Below, piece by piece: positions 46,853 through 58,127 of a stretch of 64,000 nucleotides of DNA. Location: positions 83,335,741 to 83,399,740 of the forward strand of contig CM041465.1 in NCBI GenBank assembly GCA_023213395.1, written 5' to 3'. The DNA comes from Cycas panzhihuaensis. Lineage: Eukaryota; Cycadophyta. Below the pieces are notes generated by a model that ran no database searches, was not told the DNA's origin, and was given only the letters and a program-made list of their open reading frames with translations. The stretch's first letter is position 1. Each line of letters starts with the position of its first letter. The position numbers and the translations under genes were made by a program.

Positions 46853-47531
46853 TGTGTAGAGAAACAAGTCATAAGAAGATTTTTGGAATTATCAAGGTGA
46901 ACTAAAGTTTTAAGGCATAAAACATGTATAACTGAGTGTAACTTGGGGTGTGACCAAGTCAAAGTTTGACAGTTCAAGTGTGACTAGGTACAACTTAAAG
47001 CATGGCCAAGTATGACCAAATACAACCTAGAGTAAAACTAGGTCAATGTTTGGTAGTCCATGCATGATTAGGTACAACCTAGAGTATGACTAGGTACAAC
47101 CTAGAGTGCAATTAGGTCTTAGTTTGGTAGCCCAGGTATGAATAGGAATAACTTGGAGTGTGACCAAACTATAATTAAGATTGTAATAAGATGGTTTAAG
47201 TTTGACCTCATGACCTAATCACATATAATTGACTGTCAATTAAGTATGACAATTATAAGAGGAACTTGTAATAAATTTATATAAGTGATAATATCTTCAT
47301 ATAGTCATCATTTAAATAGTACTTTTGTACTTATTTTCTTATTATATGCTTATGATTACAAGTTATATCTATTGTGTACTATTTAGACTTGTGCCTAATT
47401 ATGAGAGGACCAGATGTAATGCCCCTTTTCTCAATAAAGTTCTAGTTTGAATGCTCTAATGTTGTATGCATTTTTATGGTTACTCTATTTTCTACATCAA
47501 GTAGCTTAATTAGGAATAGTAGTAACACACA
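46853..47531 (+). repeat. 5' LTR of element J (about 679 bp)
   Basis: Pairs with 62347-63040. It is rich in a repeated TAGGTACAACCTAGAGT-like motif (at least five imperfect copies in its first 300 bp). It starts near TGTGTAGAGAAAC; the exact first base is uncertain. Confidence 0.88.
46900..47180 (+). repeat. Imperfect repeats of AGGTACAACCTAGAGTG type in the J LTR
   Basis: Several imperfect units of (C/T)TAGGTA(C/T)AACCTAGAGTG(T/C)(A/G)A, spaced roughly 30-60 bp. The same array is present in the 3' LTR (about 62435-62670). Short repeats in the LTR front suggest promoter or enhancer repeats; function is inference. Confidence 0.7.
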
Positions 47532-47532
47532 T

Positions 47533-47562
47533 TGGTTCCATTGTTATTTGAACCTGGGATGG
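47533..47562 (+). promoter_or_regulatory. Element J primer binding site, tRNA-Glu-like
   Basis: TGGTTCCATTG right after the LTR, followed by ATTTGAACCTGGG. These two blocks resemble the complement of the acceptor end and T-loop of plant tRNA-Glu, with a few bases missing between. This differs from the initiator Met site of the other elements. The tRNA assignment is from memory and needs a search. Confidence 0.5.
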
Positions 47563-48179
47563 ACATATGTACTAAAATAATCACTAAGTAAAGGAAGTAG
47601 GTCTATCCATACTAACAAAAGATGGTTCTAGAGTAAAGAAAGAAAATAGACAAGAAGGAAGCTACCATTGGGAAATCAAGTGGCTCTAGGAAGGAACCTG
47701 TAAACTAAGAATCCCTACAGAGAAATAATAGGTGAAGAGGAGACCACCTATGAAGTCCAAAGGATGAAGAAGTTTGATTTTTGAGAAATGATATGAACAT
47801 GAAGAATTCACAAGAGTTGGGATTAGAGCATCATCAATTTTAAAACATCCAATAATAACTTAAGTAGGAGAGAAATAAAGAGATTAGAAATCATAGTAGA
47901 GGTGTGTAATAGATAAAGATGCTAATATAAAAGAAGGTTGTTAAGAAAAATTAGAGGTATTTAAAATCCTAGATACTCCCAAGCAAATCCATTCTATCAT
48001 AGTTAAAATTTATAGTTCCACTAGTGTGGGTTGGGATCATCTCATTATAGAAATAAAGGATTCTCATTCTCATATTTTGAATCCTTTATTTAATAAGATG
48101 GGGGAACATACTTGTGGGATCAATCTTTTTAGGACCCTATATTTAGTAATGAGAAGGAAGCCCTAGTCAAATAGGTATT

Positions 48180-49700
48180 ATAACTGGGATTCCCCTTGGA
48201 AAGAATAATGAGAATCCATCAATGATTGGAGGAGGAATGAATATAGGTGGAAGTTTCCTATAAGGAACGTCAACACTTATATCAATAGGAGGAGGTGCTA
48301 ATTAACCACCACTAATTGGTCCAAATCCTAGAGGAGGGATGATAATAGGAGGACCAAGTAGTAGGAATTGATCATTAACTCCATATGTGATTATTCAAAA
48401 TGATGTTACTTTTGGACATTTATAATTTGATGGGTTAGGAGGCCCTGTTGATCATCTGGGTTTATTTTCTAATATGTTAAAGCTAAAAGAAATTTGGGAT
48501 CTAGAGGAAATTAAAGCTTGATTGTTTTCTACATTATATAGGGTTGCTATTTTTTGGTATCAATATATATCCAACATAAATCCTAGTTGGGACCAAATAC
48601 AAACTTAATTTTTGTATTGATTCCAAAGGTCGAGGGGTCTAATGACAATCTTTTAAGCCTTGGAATAGGAGACTTCATATAATCATGAATAAGATGGATT
48701 CTTTTACTTAAATTAATCCTATACTAGCCTTAAAGTATTTGGTTTAAAGGTTGGTATTATAATTAAAGGACAAAGTTATTTTTCACCTTATGAATAATTA
48801 TGAGCAAGTGTGAGAGTTGGCTTTAAAATTTAAAAATCAAATGAAGACTCATTGCCTACAACCTATAGCATAGATGGGATTAACAAGAACCAACTTTCAA
48901 TATTTTGGGCAACTAGAAATAAATGTCCAATTAGGAGTAATTATGTAATCAAATTTCCCACCACAACATATGTCTCATATGGGTATGAATCTAGAATTAG
49001 AAGTATTCAAAAATGAAGTATAGGTATTGAAGTAGCAGTCATTGGTCTCAACTCCTATAATGTTGCAATAAATCCAAGAAATTAAAAAACTAAGAACTAA
49101 GTTATCACAATTAAGAATGAAGAAAATAAGGGACAATGTTTGGTGCCCTTCATCTTGTGGCCAAGTGAGTGACTTAAGGGATGAATACTTAAAGGCCCCT
49201 ATTACAAAATGGTGTGATATTTACAGAAAGGAACAATCATAACATTTAGGAATGTTATTATTGGGTATCTCATAGGTTAGACATTAGGATTTATTTTACT
49301 AGAAACTAGACCAAAATTCATCTAAATAATATAAGGGAAAGATAAAGGCTATTCAATGTCACTTATGTTCAAGATGGGGTTATTTTTAATTAGACTATCC
49401 CCTATAAAAGAAAGATGGTGATTATATTTGTGAAGAATATGGTCCAACTAATCACGAGTGGATTAATTGTCGAAAGAATACTAATATAAAAGTTTAGAAT
49501 TCTAATCTTGTAACCAAGGTTTAAGATGAAGAAATGCCCTCTTATTTATGGATACAAAGTGGAAAGCTGGCATCTACTCTAGTTGCTAATAATTTTCTAG
49601 ATCCTACAATGGAGAAGGAAATACTTCAAGAAGTTATTCAAGCTTGCAAGGAGCTATGAATACAATGCATCAAGAGGAGATGCAACAAGTAAATAGATTT
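48180..49700 (+). pseudogene. gag: Element J gag remnant
   Basis: Gly/Pro-rich leader (GIPLGKNNENPSMIGGGMN, about 48200), then DHLGLFSNMLKLKEIWDLEE and LYRVAIFWYQYI near 48450-48560, the gypsy gag helix pair ending in A-x-x-W-Y. A double zinc region near 49350-49480 includes CHLCSRWGY and CEEYGPTNHEWINC, the latter with its second Cys changed to Tyr. Many stops. Confidence 0.8.
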
Positions 49701-49899
49701 AAGGGTTAAGTCTATACAAGGAAAACAATGTTTTAGGAAGCAAAGTCAAATCCTTGGCAAAGATTACAACTTGTCAAAGATCTTCTTATGGAGTTGGGAA
49801 TTACTATTCAAATTACTATTATCTTTAAATGGTAAGAGGCATGCTATTTTCAACAAGCAATGTTGGATTAGATTAAGAAACTGATGATAAGAGCTTTGA

Positions 49900-51000
49900 A
49901 GACTGATGTAATCAATCTAAGAGTCCTAACAAATATTTTTGGGACAACTATTTATAAGACCATTGTGGATAGTGGATTTGGGATAAATGCATCACCTGAA
50001 GCATCCTAGATTTTATTGGGAAGGCCTAATATGGTTACCCTAAATTATTCAATTAGGTTAGCTAATAAATTATAGGTAAGACAAATGGGTGCGCTCATGA
50101 ACATACTTATGAATGTAACAAGCATCATAATTTTGTTGGATTTTGTTGTGGTAAGGATGCAAAATCATAAAAAACTTATCCAACATTACTAAGAAGGCAT
50201 TGGCTATTAGCCATTAAAATACCCTAAAATTGGAGGAAATTGAATTTTGCCTTAAACTTATGTGGGAGGAAGGTAACATTTCCCTTGTGCTTAGATGGTC
50301 CACAAATCGAGAAATTTGAAGACACATACACAACATCTTCAACCATTATAACACTAGCAACTACAGTGAGCCCCTATTCAAAAATAGCCTACCAGGCCTA
50401 AAGAACACCACTACCATTGCCTAATAAGGCTTCCTCAACATATGTATTGAATTGGATTTATAATGCTTGGTAGGAAGCAAAGATAGAAAATTGTTATTGA
50501 TTGGAAATTTGCTTAGACTCTTCAACATAAAAGGAAGAAGATTCAAAGAAGTAGGAAGAAGAAGAAGACTATGAAAATGAAGATCTTTCAATCGAAGAAG
50601 ATTTTGAGGAGGTATATTGGTAAGAAAAAAGTTAAAAAGCTTGGATGAGCTATTTAAAGAAAATATGATTCCATGTATATAAGGAGTAGAAAGTCGAGGT
50701 AATAAAAAAATATCTTTGAAAATGTTTGTAAAGGGAATGTGTAATTCTATAAAAGATTATTTTCAAATGGAAAAGATAGATGAAAATGGTCAGAGAGTGG
50801 AATCTAAATTATTGTTGGCTAAAGGGAGCCTAGAAAAGTTGAAGAATTTTCCACCATCCTATTCCAAATTGGAATATGGAGAATGAATCATAAGCCAATC
50901 CTTAGATTATGAGTTGAAGCTAGATGGTAAGTCAGTATAGGGGGAAAAGTTAAAGCTTAGAAAGATCAATATTGGAACTAAAGAAGAACCTAAACAAGTC
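49900..51000 (+). pseudogene. pol: Element J protease and linker remnant
   Basis: Protease motif IVDSGFGINASPE with intact DSG at 49968-49976, followed by GRPNMVTLNYSIRLAN, the retropepsin flap side of this gypsy lineage. A Glu/Lys-rich linker with EEEDYENEDLSIEED-like sequence runs to the start of reverse transcriptase. Confidence 0.82.
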
Positions 51001-51079
51001 ACCATAGGCAACTATTAGGACTAAGAGATAATCAATTAGGTAATGACATTATTTATGGAGTATAAAGAATTCTTTACAT

Positions 51080-52470
51080 GGTTCTATAATGACTTGAAGG
51101 GAATTCCTCCTGAATTAAGAGAATATAAGATTGAATTTCTTGAGAATACTAAGCCAATTCAATAACGTCCTTATAGAATAAACCCAAAGTATAAGGAGCA
51201 AGTTAAAGTAAATTTGGATAAATTATTAGTAGTTAGGTACATCTTTGAGGTAGTAAATAGTGAATAGGTTAGCCTAATAGTAGTTGTGCCCAAGAAGAAT
51301 GAGAAATTAAGGGTTTCTATAGATTATAGAGCATTGAATGAGGTTGTAAAATGAGACCCCTTACCAATCCTTTTCATGGAAGATGTACTAGAAATGGTAG
51401 TTGGACATGAAGTTTTCTCATTCACTGATAAATTCAGTGGTTACAACCAAGTATGAATCACTTTTAAAGACTATTTAAAGACCACCTTTATTATAGAGTG
51501 GTGAATATATGCTTACAAGGTGATTCCATTTAGACTAACAAATGCACTTGCTACCTTCCAACGGGTCATTCTCAACATATTTTTAAAAATAGTAGGGAAA
51601 ACTATTGAAGATTTTCTTAATGATTAGACATTGTATAGTTCTCTAAAAAAACATTTAATCAACTTGAGGCTAATTTCTGAGATTTGTAAGAGAAGTAATC
51701 TCTGTTTAAATCCCAAAATACCTTTATGGTAGCATTTGGTTCATTGTTAGGGTATATTGTTGTAAAGGATGGGTTTTTAATGGATCTAGCAAGGTTTTAG
51801 TCATATTAAACTTTCTATTACTAAAAACAATGAAGAATTAAAGGGATTTTTAGGAATGATAGGGTATTACCAAAAGTTTATCTATTATTATACCCAAATT
51901 ACTAATCCTTTCGATGCATTATTAAAGAAAGCAACCACATAGGTATGGATGCTGAAGTAGTAGTTAACATTTGATCTGCTAAAGAAAATGATAACTTAAG
52001 CCCTCGTCTTATAATTCCATGATTGTAAGAAACCATTTTATATCCATGTGGATGCATCATTACATGTTATTAGTTATTCCCTAACTCGACTAGGTGAAGG
52101 AAATGTAGATATTCTAGTTTATTTTTCTAGTAGAAAGCTTACACTAGTAGAATATAATTATTTTATTATAGAATGAGAAGGGCTTGGTATGGTTTATGCT
52201 TTATGTGAGAACTTAGACACTACTTACTAACTAATCCCTTTGTTTTCTTTGTGGACCATTAGACCTTATAATAGTTGATTAATAAGCTAATATTACAAGG
52301 GAGACTTAGTTGTTGGCTTATGTTGTTTTAAGAATTCATGTTTAAAATCATCATGAGAAAAGGGGAGAAACATATTATGCTAGATCAACTTTTAGGAATA
52401 GAGTAAGGGTGGAAAGCAATTAAGATAGTAGATGATTTTGATGATAATAAGTTGTTCTACATTGAGGGTG
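51080..52470 (+). pseudogene. pol: Element J reverse transcriptase and RNase H remnant
   Basis: Reads KEFLLN/IPPELREYKIEFL near 51090, then VPKKNEKLRVSIDYRALNEV, SFTDKFSGYNQV and FRLTNALATFQRVI, all gypsy reverse transcriptase blocks. The active box is FLND-stop-T at 51613-51630: Asn replaces the first Asp and the Trp codon is TAG. RNase H follows with HVDASLHVI, YFSSRKLTLVEYNYF and EGLGMVYAL near 52190. It is inactive. Confidence 0.9.
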
Positions 52471-52539
52471 TTCCCTCATAGGATGAAATAATTGCATAAT
52501 ACTTGATTATTAGAGAAACACCTATAGGTATGGATAGAG

Positions 52540-53720
52540 TAGAAAGAAAGAGTTTTATTAAAAAAGCCTTTCCTTTCTAATTGGTACATGGCATGTTGTG
52601 CAAGCTTAGACCTGATGAAGCTTTACATAGATGTATTTTAGAGCATGAGGTACATACTATTTTGAGGGAGGTCCATGAAGGGGTGACATCTATTCACTAG
52701 GGGAGTGAGAATATAAGGAAAAGTTTGTTGGTAGGATTGTGGTGGCCAATATTATTCATGGATGTGGATGAATGGGTTAAAACTTATGTTGTTTATTAAT
52801 ATACATATAAAACTTCAAAATAGAACTTTTACCATTACACTCGATTCTAGCTTGAGCTCCATTTGAATAATGGGAGTTAGACTTTCTAGGTGCAATCAAC
52901 TCACCTCTGAGGAGAACTAATTCCAAATATATCCTCATTGCTATAGATTTTATGACTAAGTTGAAAAAGACAAAATTAATTAGATAGCATGCCATAAGGA
53001 GCACTACTAGATTTCTCTATAAAGTCATCATTATGCATTTTGGCTACCCTTTAGAGATAATTTTAGATTAGGAAAATAAATTTCTTAATAATACCATTAA
53101 GCAATTAACCATAGAATTCATGATTTAGCATGGTAAATCTTATCCATAATATCCTAGACCTAATGGCCAGGTGGAGAGTATTGATAATATTTTGAACACT
53201 ACTGCAATAAAGATTTGTAATGTAGGAAGAATGGACTAGGAAGAAAGACTCCACTTAATCCTTTAGGCAGGTAGGACCACAAGGAAATAACCTCATAAGC
53301 GCATACCTTTCCAACTTATGTATGGATTGGAAGTAATAGTTCATCTTGAATTCTAAGTAGAAAGTATTGAAGTAGCCTAACATATGAGATTAGGAGAATA
53401 AGAATCTTACAATTAATGTTTGATTTAACTGATGAAGTTGGATGAAGAAAGGGCTATATGGGAACTAGAAGTAGAAAAAGCAAGAAGGAAGGCATGGTAT
53501 GATAGACATCTATAGGTACCTTAGTACTATATAGGTGATTTAGTCTTAATGTACGATAGTAAATTTTGGATGAAACTCAGTAAGATGAAGTTAAGGTATC
53601 ATAGACCCTTTAAGGTAAATCACATTCACACAAATGGAGTAGTATGCCTAGATTAATTAGATGGTAAAATGTTGACCAAGATGGTCAATAGTAATATGCC
53701 TAAGTTGTATAAGTATTAAA
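52540..53720 (+). pseudogene. pol: Element J integrase remnant
   Basis: The zinc-binding end has LRPDEALHRCILEHEV-like and REVHEGV blocks near 52610-52680 and GLWWPILFMDVDEWVK near 52740. The core includes FMTKLKKTKLI, HFGYPLEIILD-stop-ENKF and NGQVESIDNIL (Glu 53174-53176 kept). The tail reads GDLVLMYDSKFWMKLSK near 53540 and ends with MPKLYKY near 53710. That tail and the lack of a chromodomain place J in a different gypsy group from E and F. Confidence 0.9.
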
Positions 53721-53760
53721 AGAAAAAAAGGAAAAAAAACAAAAAAAGAGCATGTGATCC

Positions 53761-53773
53761 AAGGTAACAAATT
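53761..53773. repeat. Target-site duplication, left copy (LINE K)
   Basis: AAGGTAACAAATT, repeated perfectly at 60083-60095 after the poly-A of the LINE. Confidence 0.95.
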
Positions 53774-54396
53774 GAATTACATTCTAGAGAACTACCAATC
53801 TTGCCTCTGCTGGAGCTGGATCTGCGTCTTCGAGCTAGGGTTCATAGCGTGGCGGCGCAGGCGTTCTTAGGGATTGTCTGGATGCCATGGCGTCTTCCAG
53901 AGGTTGAAGGCATTGCAGGCCGGCCGGCCTTTGAAGACTTGTTTTGGCTATCCTCTCTCGCTCTAGCTGTGGAGGTGCTTGAGGAATATGCATTCGGATC
54001 GAGACTAGAAGACTTGCTCATTAGAGGAGGCAGAACGCATCATAGTGTCGATACTCTACCGTGGACTCCAGATTTCTGTTTTCACTGGATCGTCCTTCTA
54101 GAGGAAGAGCGCCGCCTTATCAAGGCTGATCAAACGGGTGAGTTTTGGCTTGGGGAGGGACGAGGGACCCTCAGATGCTCATGCAGACACCGGACCTGCT
54201 TTAATGGTGGATCTATTTTGAATACACTACTGAAAATTGGGCGGGGTTTTTGGAAAGACTGGCTGATACTTGGTATGTCATTACATGCTGGTCTGGAGTT
54301 AGTTTCTTGGAAAGATTGGATGAAAAGGCTTGAAATGCCAATGCTATTTTGTTGTGTTGCTTTGCTGGCTTTTTTCTGTAATTTTCTCTTAATATA
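53774..54396 (+). promoter_or_regulatory. 5' untranslated region of LINE K
   Basis: About 620 bp before ORF1. LINE promoters normally lie inside this region. An open frame of 198 codons at 53801-54397 ends at the ORF1 start; it has no domain I know, and I take it as a by-product of the GC-rich leader, although an upstream ORF cannot be ruled out. Confidence 0.6.
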
Positions 54397-55722
54397 ATGG
54401 AAAAAGATCAAACCTATCTAAACCAGAACCAGAACCCTAACCTGGCCTTGGGGAGAACTTATTGCGATGTGCTGAAAACAAACGAGGTAGAATCCTTCGA
54501 CCTAACACCAGAGATCGTGGATAACGAAGCTAGGTTGCAGATTCCTTTGGCTTTGGTAGAAAAAACTGAAAAATTATGGGAGAATTGCCTAGTGGGCAGA
54601 TTTTCAGGCCCCAGGCCGGGATTGGAAGCCATAAGGGCATAGACAAAGACGAAGTGGAGAATAATGGGGGGTGTGGAGGTAATAGCCATGCCTAAGGGCT
54701 ATGTGCTATTTAAATTTACCTCATATGACGACATGTCTGGTATTCTGATTAGGGGCCCTTGGATGTTTGGACGTAAGGCCCTCCCTCTTGAGAAATGGCA
54801 TAGGGATTTTGATCCCTCGAGCCCTAAAATTAGACAAGCTCCAATTTGGATCCAACTCCTGGGCCTCCCTCTTCACCACTGGAACCCTAAAGTGTTTAGA
54901 GGCATTGCGAAAGTGGTGGGCCCTCTATTAGCTGTCGACTCAGCGACGAGGAACAGGAGTAGGCTTATAAATACCAGAATCTGTGCTCTGGCAAGATTAG
55001 ATAAGCCCCTCTTGGAATATATTAGGATGGAACTGTCAGACAAGAGTTGGGTCCAACCGCTGGTTTATGAGATGGACCATTTTAGATGTTCAACTTGTAG
55101 AAATTTGGGGCACTTACCTCAGAAGTGCCAGGGAGTTCAGCCATTAAAAGATGACAAAGAAGGAAATCAACCTACCTCAAACCCCCAAGAATCTGGGGTG
55201 GGTGTTGAATGCCCAGCACCCCCGGGGAATGCAGAGGACTCTCCCCAAAATTTGGGTTTTGACCCTAATGAGGAGGACACGCTGTTGGAGGAGGAAGACT
55301 AAGAGGCTCAGGCCCATGTGACCTAGAAGGGTTCGGCTGGGGTGGATGGAGTGGGGGATTCCCCCCACTCTGGGGATGAGCTAGCCCATATTGACATGCA
55401 AGGACAACCCAGGCTGGAGGAAGAGAAGAACAAGATGGTAGGGTTGGAGACAGAATTAATCTCAGCGGTGGAAACGGTTTAAGGGGTTGGTTGCATCGAG
55501 GTTCTAGGTAGGGCGACCCCTGTTTCACCGCCGCACTTGGCCTCATCTCAAAAGAAGATGCCTGACGTGGGTGTCGAGAGGAAGGTTGGTAGGCCGCCTT
55601 CTAGGCTACAAAGGGAAAGAGATTCGACTGCTCAGGTCGATTTTGGCACCCAAAAAACTTTAAAGGAAGCATTCCTTGAAGGACCTATTCTTAGATCTAG
55701 TACAAGAAATGAGACCCCCTAA
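54397..55722 (+). pseudogene. LINE K ORF1: RNA-binding protein with DUF4283-like domain and zinc knuckle
   Basis: ORF1 protein binds LINE RNA in the ribonucleoprotein. Start Met 54397. The first part (to 54642) ends at TAG where the family has Trp; the same frame continues through GGVEVIAMPKGYVLFKF, RGPWMFGRKALPLEKW and APIWIQLLGLPLHHW, the DUF4283 pattern with P-x-W-x-x-x-x-x-L-P. The zinc knuckle FRCSTCRNLGHLPQKCQ (about 55081-55131) is a full CCHC. An acidic tail follows, then two or three more stops before 55722. Only about 40 bp separate it from ORF2. Confidence 0.92.
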
Positions 55723-55761
55723 GGGGGATACTGCAGAGGTCTGGAAACTGAGAAAGAAACG

Positions 55762-56718
55762 ATGAAATTTATTTCATGGAATACTAGGGGTTTGAACGCC
55801 CCTTCGAAGCAAAGAATAATTAAGGATATGAGAGATAGACATCAATTGGACCTATTATTTCTGCAAGAAACAAAGCTGAGTAAGGAGAATGGATTAAAGA
55901 TCAGAAACAAAATCTGGAAGCAAGCGGAGGGTACAGAGAGGGACTATAGTCAAGGTATCAGAGGATTGATGGTGCTGTGGAACCCATCTATCTGGTTGGG
56001 AGAAACCTTTTTGGTTGAGGACTCCTTCATCTCAGTTAGACTAACAAGCAAAAGTAACAACATTACATGGATGGCCACCAATGTTTATGCCCCAACTCTT
56101 CAAACAGCTAGGAAGGGGCTTTGGGATAGACTGATTGAAGCCCACAGGGATTGCCAGCTCCCATGGCTGCTGGTGGGAGACTTTAACTCGGCTTTATCCC
56201 CTGGAGATAAGAAAGGAGGCACCGGGGGTTGGACCACTAGTATGGCTGAATTTGGTGACTTCCTCCAACAAGGGGGTCTGGAAGATGTCAGGCTTAGTGG
56301 GGCATCTTACACCTGGACGAACAAGAGGTTGGGGGATAGCCATATTCAAATCAAGCTAGATAGGGTGCTAGTGAACTATGATTAGATGAGGTGTTTTCTG
56401 GACTTTGTGCTAGAGGCATTGCCGAGGATAAGTTCGGATCACTCACCTCTTTTGCTACAATTTTTTGATCCGGTGAAATTCAGCGGGGCCCCTTTCAGAT
56501 TTGAATTAATGTGGCTCTACCATCCTGATCTTCGGAACAAAATTAAGGATTGGTGGGGTATAGACATTAAAGGTCACGCTATGTACAGATTTTCAAAGAA
56601 GCTGGACTGGGTTAAAAGACAAATAAAGGCTTGGAACAAGGAGGTCTTTCAAAACATAAATGCACAAAAGGATAAAATAATCCAGGATCTAAAAAGCATC
56701 GAGGAACAAATTGAGTAG
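55762..56718 (+). pseudogene. LINE K ORF2, endonuclease domain
   Basis: ORF2 starts at Met 55762 (MKFISWNTRGLNAPSKQR). The APE-type endonuclease nicks the target DNA to prime reverse transcription. Its catalytic motifs are all present: SWN near the start, LQETKL (Glu), NVYAP, LVGDFNSAL and SSDHSPLLL (Asp-His). One stop, TAG at 56383-56385, stands in YD-stop-M where a Trp is expected. Otherwise the domain is open for about 310 codons. Confidence 0.94.
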
Positions 56719-58127
56719 TTGGGTAGATCAACGGAGCTCGACAAGGCGGAGAAGGAGCTCACGGAGACCATGGAGGAGATACTTAACAGGGAGGAGACCC
56801 ATTGGAGACAAAAATCTAGGGCCCTCTGGTCAAGGCCATGTAAATACTACATTTTTCCATATGACCACTGTAAAACATAGGGCGAACAACAGGATTAACA
56901 GTCTTATTTCGGATGATGGGTCAGAGGTCAGCTCAGTCGAGGGTATGAAGGAGCTGGCTAGTGATTACTTCAAGAACCTTTTTATACCACAGCCAGATTT
57001 GGTCGAGAAGAGAGTTCCTGAATAACATCCCTTGTTTGGTGAATAGGGAGCAGAATGCCTAGCTTTCAGCCCCATTCACTCAGGATGAGGTCAAGGAGGC
57101 TCTCTTTGGTATGAAGAAAGATAAGGCGCCGGGCCCTGATGGATTTCCCCTGGGGTTCTTTTAGGAATTCTGGGATATTATTAAAGGGGACCTCATGGAT
57201 GCCTTGAAAGAGTTTCAGGAAAACAGAAAGATTCTGCAGGAGTGGCAGTCCACTTTCCTGGTCCTTATCCCCAAGAAAGATGGGGCAAAAAGGATGGAGG
57301 AGTTCCGCCCTATAAGCCTTTGTAACGTTAAGTACAAAATTCTTACTAAGGTTCTGGTGAATAGGTTGAAGAAAATTATGCCAAACATTATTTCCCAAAA
57401 CCAAGACGGTTTTATTCGGGGTAGACAGCGATATGATGGCTATATTGTTGTGCATGAAACAATCCACTCAGCTGCAGAAAGGAAAGAGCCTGTGATGCTT
57501 ATCAAGATTGATCTTTCGAAGGCCTTTGATAGAGTCTCCTGGGTTTGTCTGCTAGATTGCCTGGGGGCATTTGGCTTTGGGGAGACTTGGCGGTCATGGA
57601 TTAAACTATGCATTGGCAACCCACAATTTTCGGTCATTATAAATGGCTCTTCCTCCAGATTTTTTCCGGGATTCAGAGGGCTGAGACAGGGAGACCCTCT
57701 CTCTCCCTTCTTGTACATTACGATGGCTGAGCTCCTAGGTAGAACCCTGGAGTCAGTCAGAAGGCAGGGGGCCATAAAAGGTATAAAGCCGACATCTGGG
57801 GTGGATAATGTGGCTCATCATCAATTCGTGGATGATAATATTTTTTTGGGAAAGGCTACTATAAGTGAGGCCTCCAAATTTAAGGAGATTTTGGGCCACT
57901 TTGAGGAGGCCACGGGCCAAAAAATAAATTTCAACAAGAGCAGTGTTTTCTTTATCAATACCCTGGGTTATGTCCAAGGCAGGATTAGTAGAACTTTAGA
58001 GATGAAAAGCTCCCCACCATTTATCTTGGGCTGCCACTCTTCGTTGGGAGAATGTCCAAGGATATGTGGAACCCCCTTATCGACAGGATGCAAAGGAAGC
58101 TGGCGGGCTGGAAAGGCGCTCTCTTGA
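56719..58127 (+). pseudogene. LINE K ORF2, reverse transcriptase domain
   Basis: A frameshift at about 56820-56840 separates it from the endonuclease. From 57195 to about 57960 a long open frame has DKAPGPDGFP, RPISLCNVKYKILTK, GFIRGRQ, IDLSKAFDRVSW, GLRQGDPLSPFLY and the catalytic box FVDDNIF (about 57826-57846); both Asp remain. A second frameshift near 57960 leads into LPLF and [17 protein letters not shown] in another frame, with TAG at two sites where Gln is expected. Confidence 0.94.

Noticed and set aside
53801-54397. 198-codon open frame at the start of the LINE
   Set aside because: It lies in the LINE 5' leader, has no DUF4283 or other motif, and overlaps the ORF1 start by one base; long open frames are expected in GC-rich DNA.
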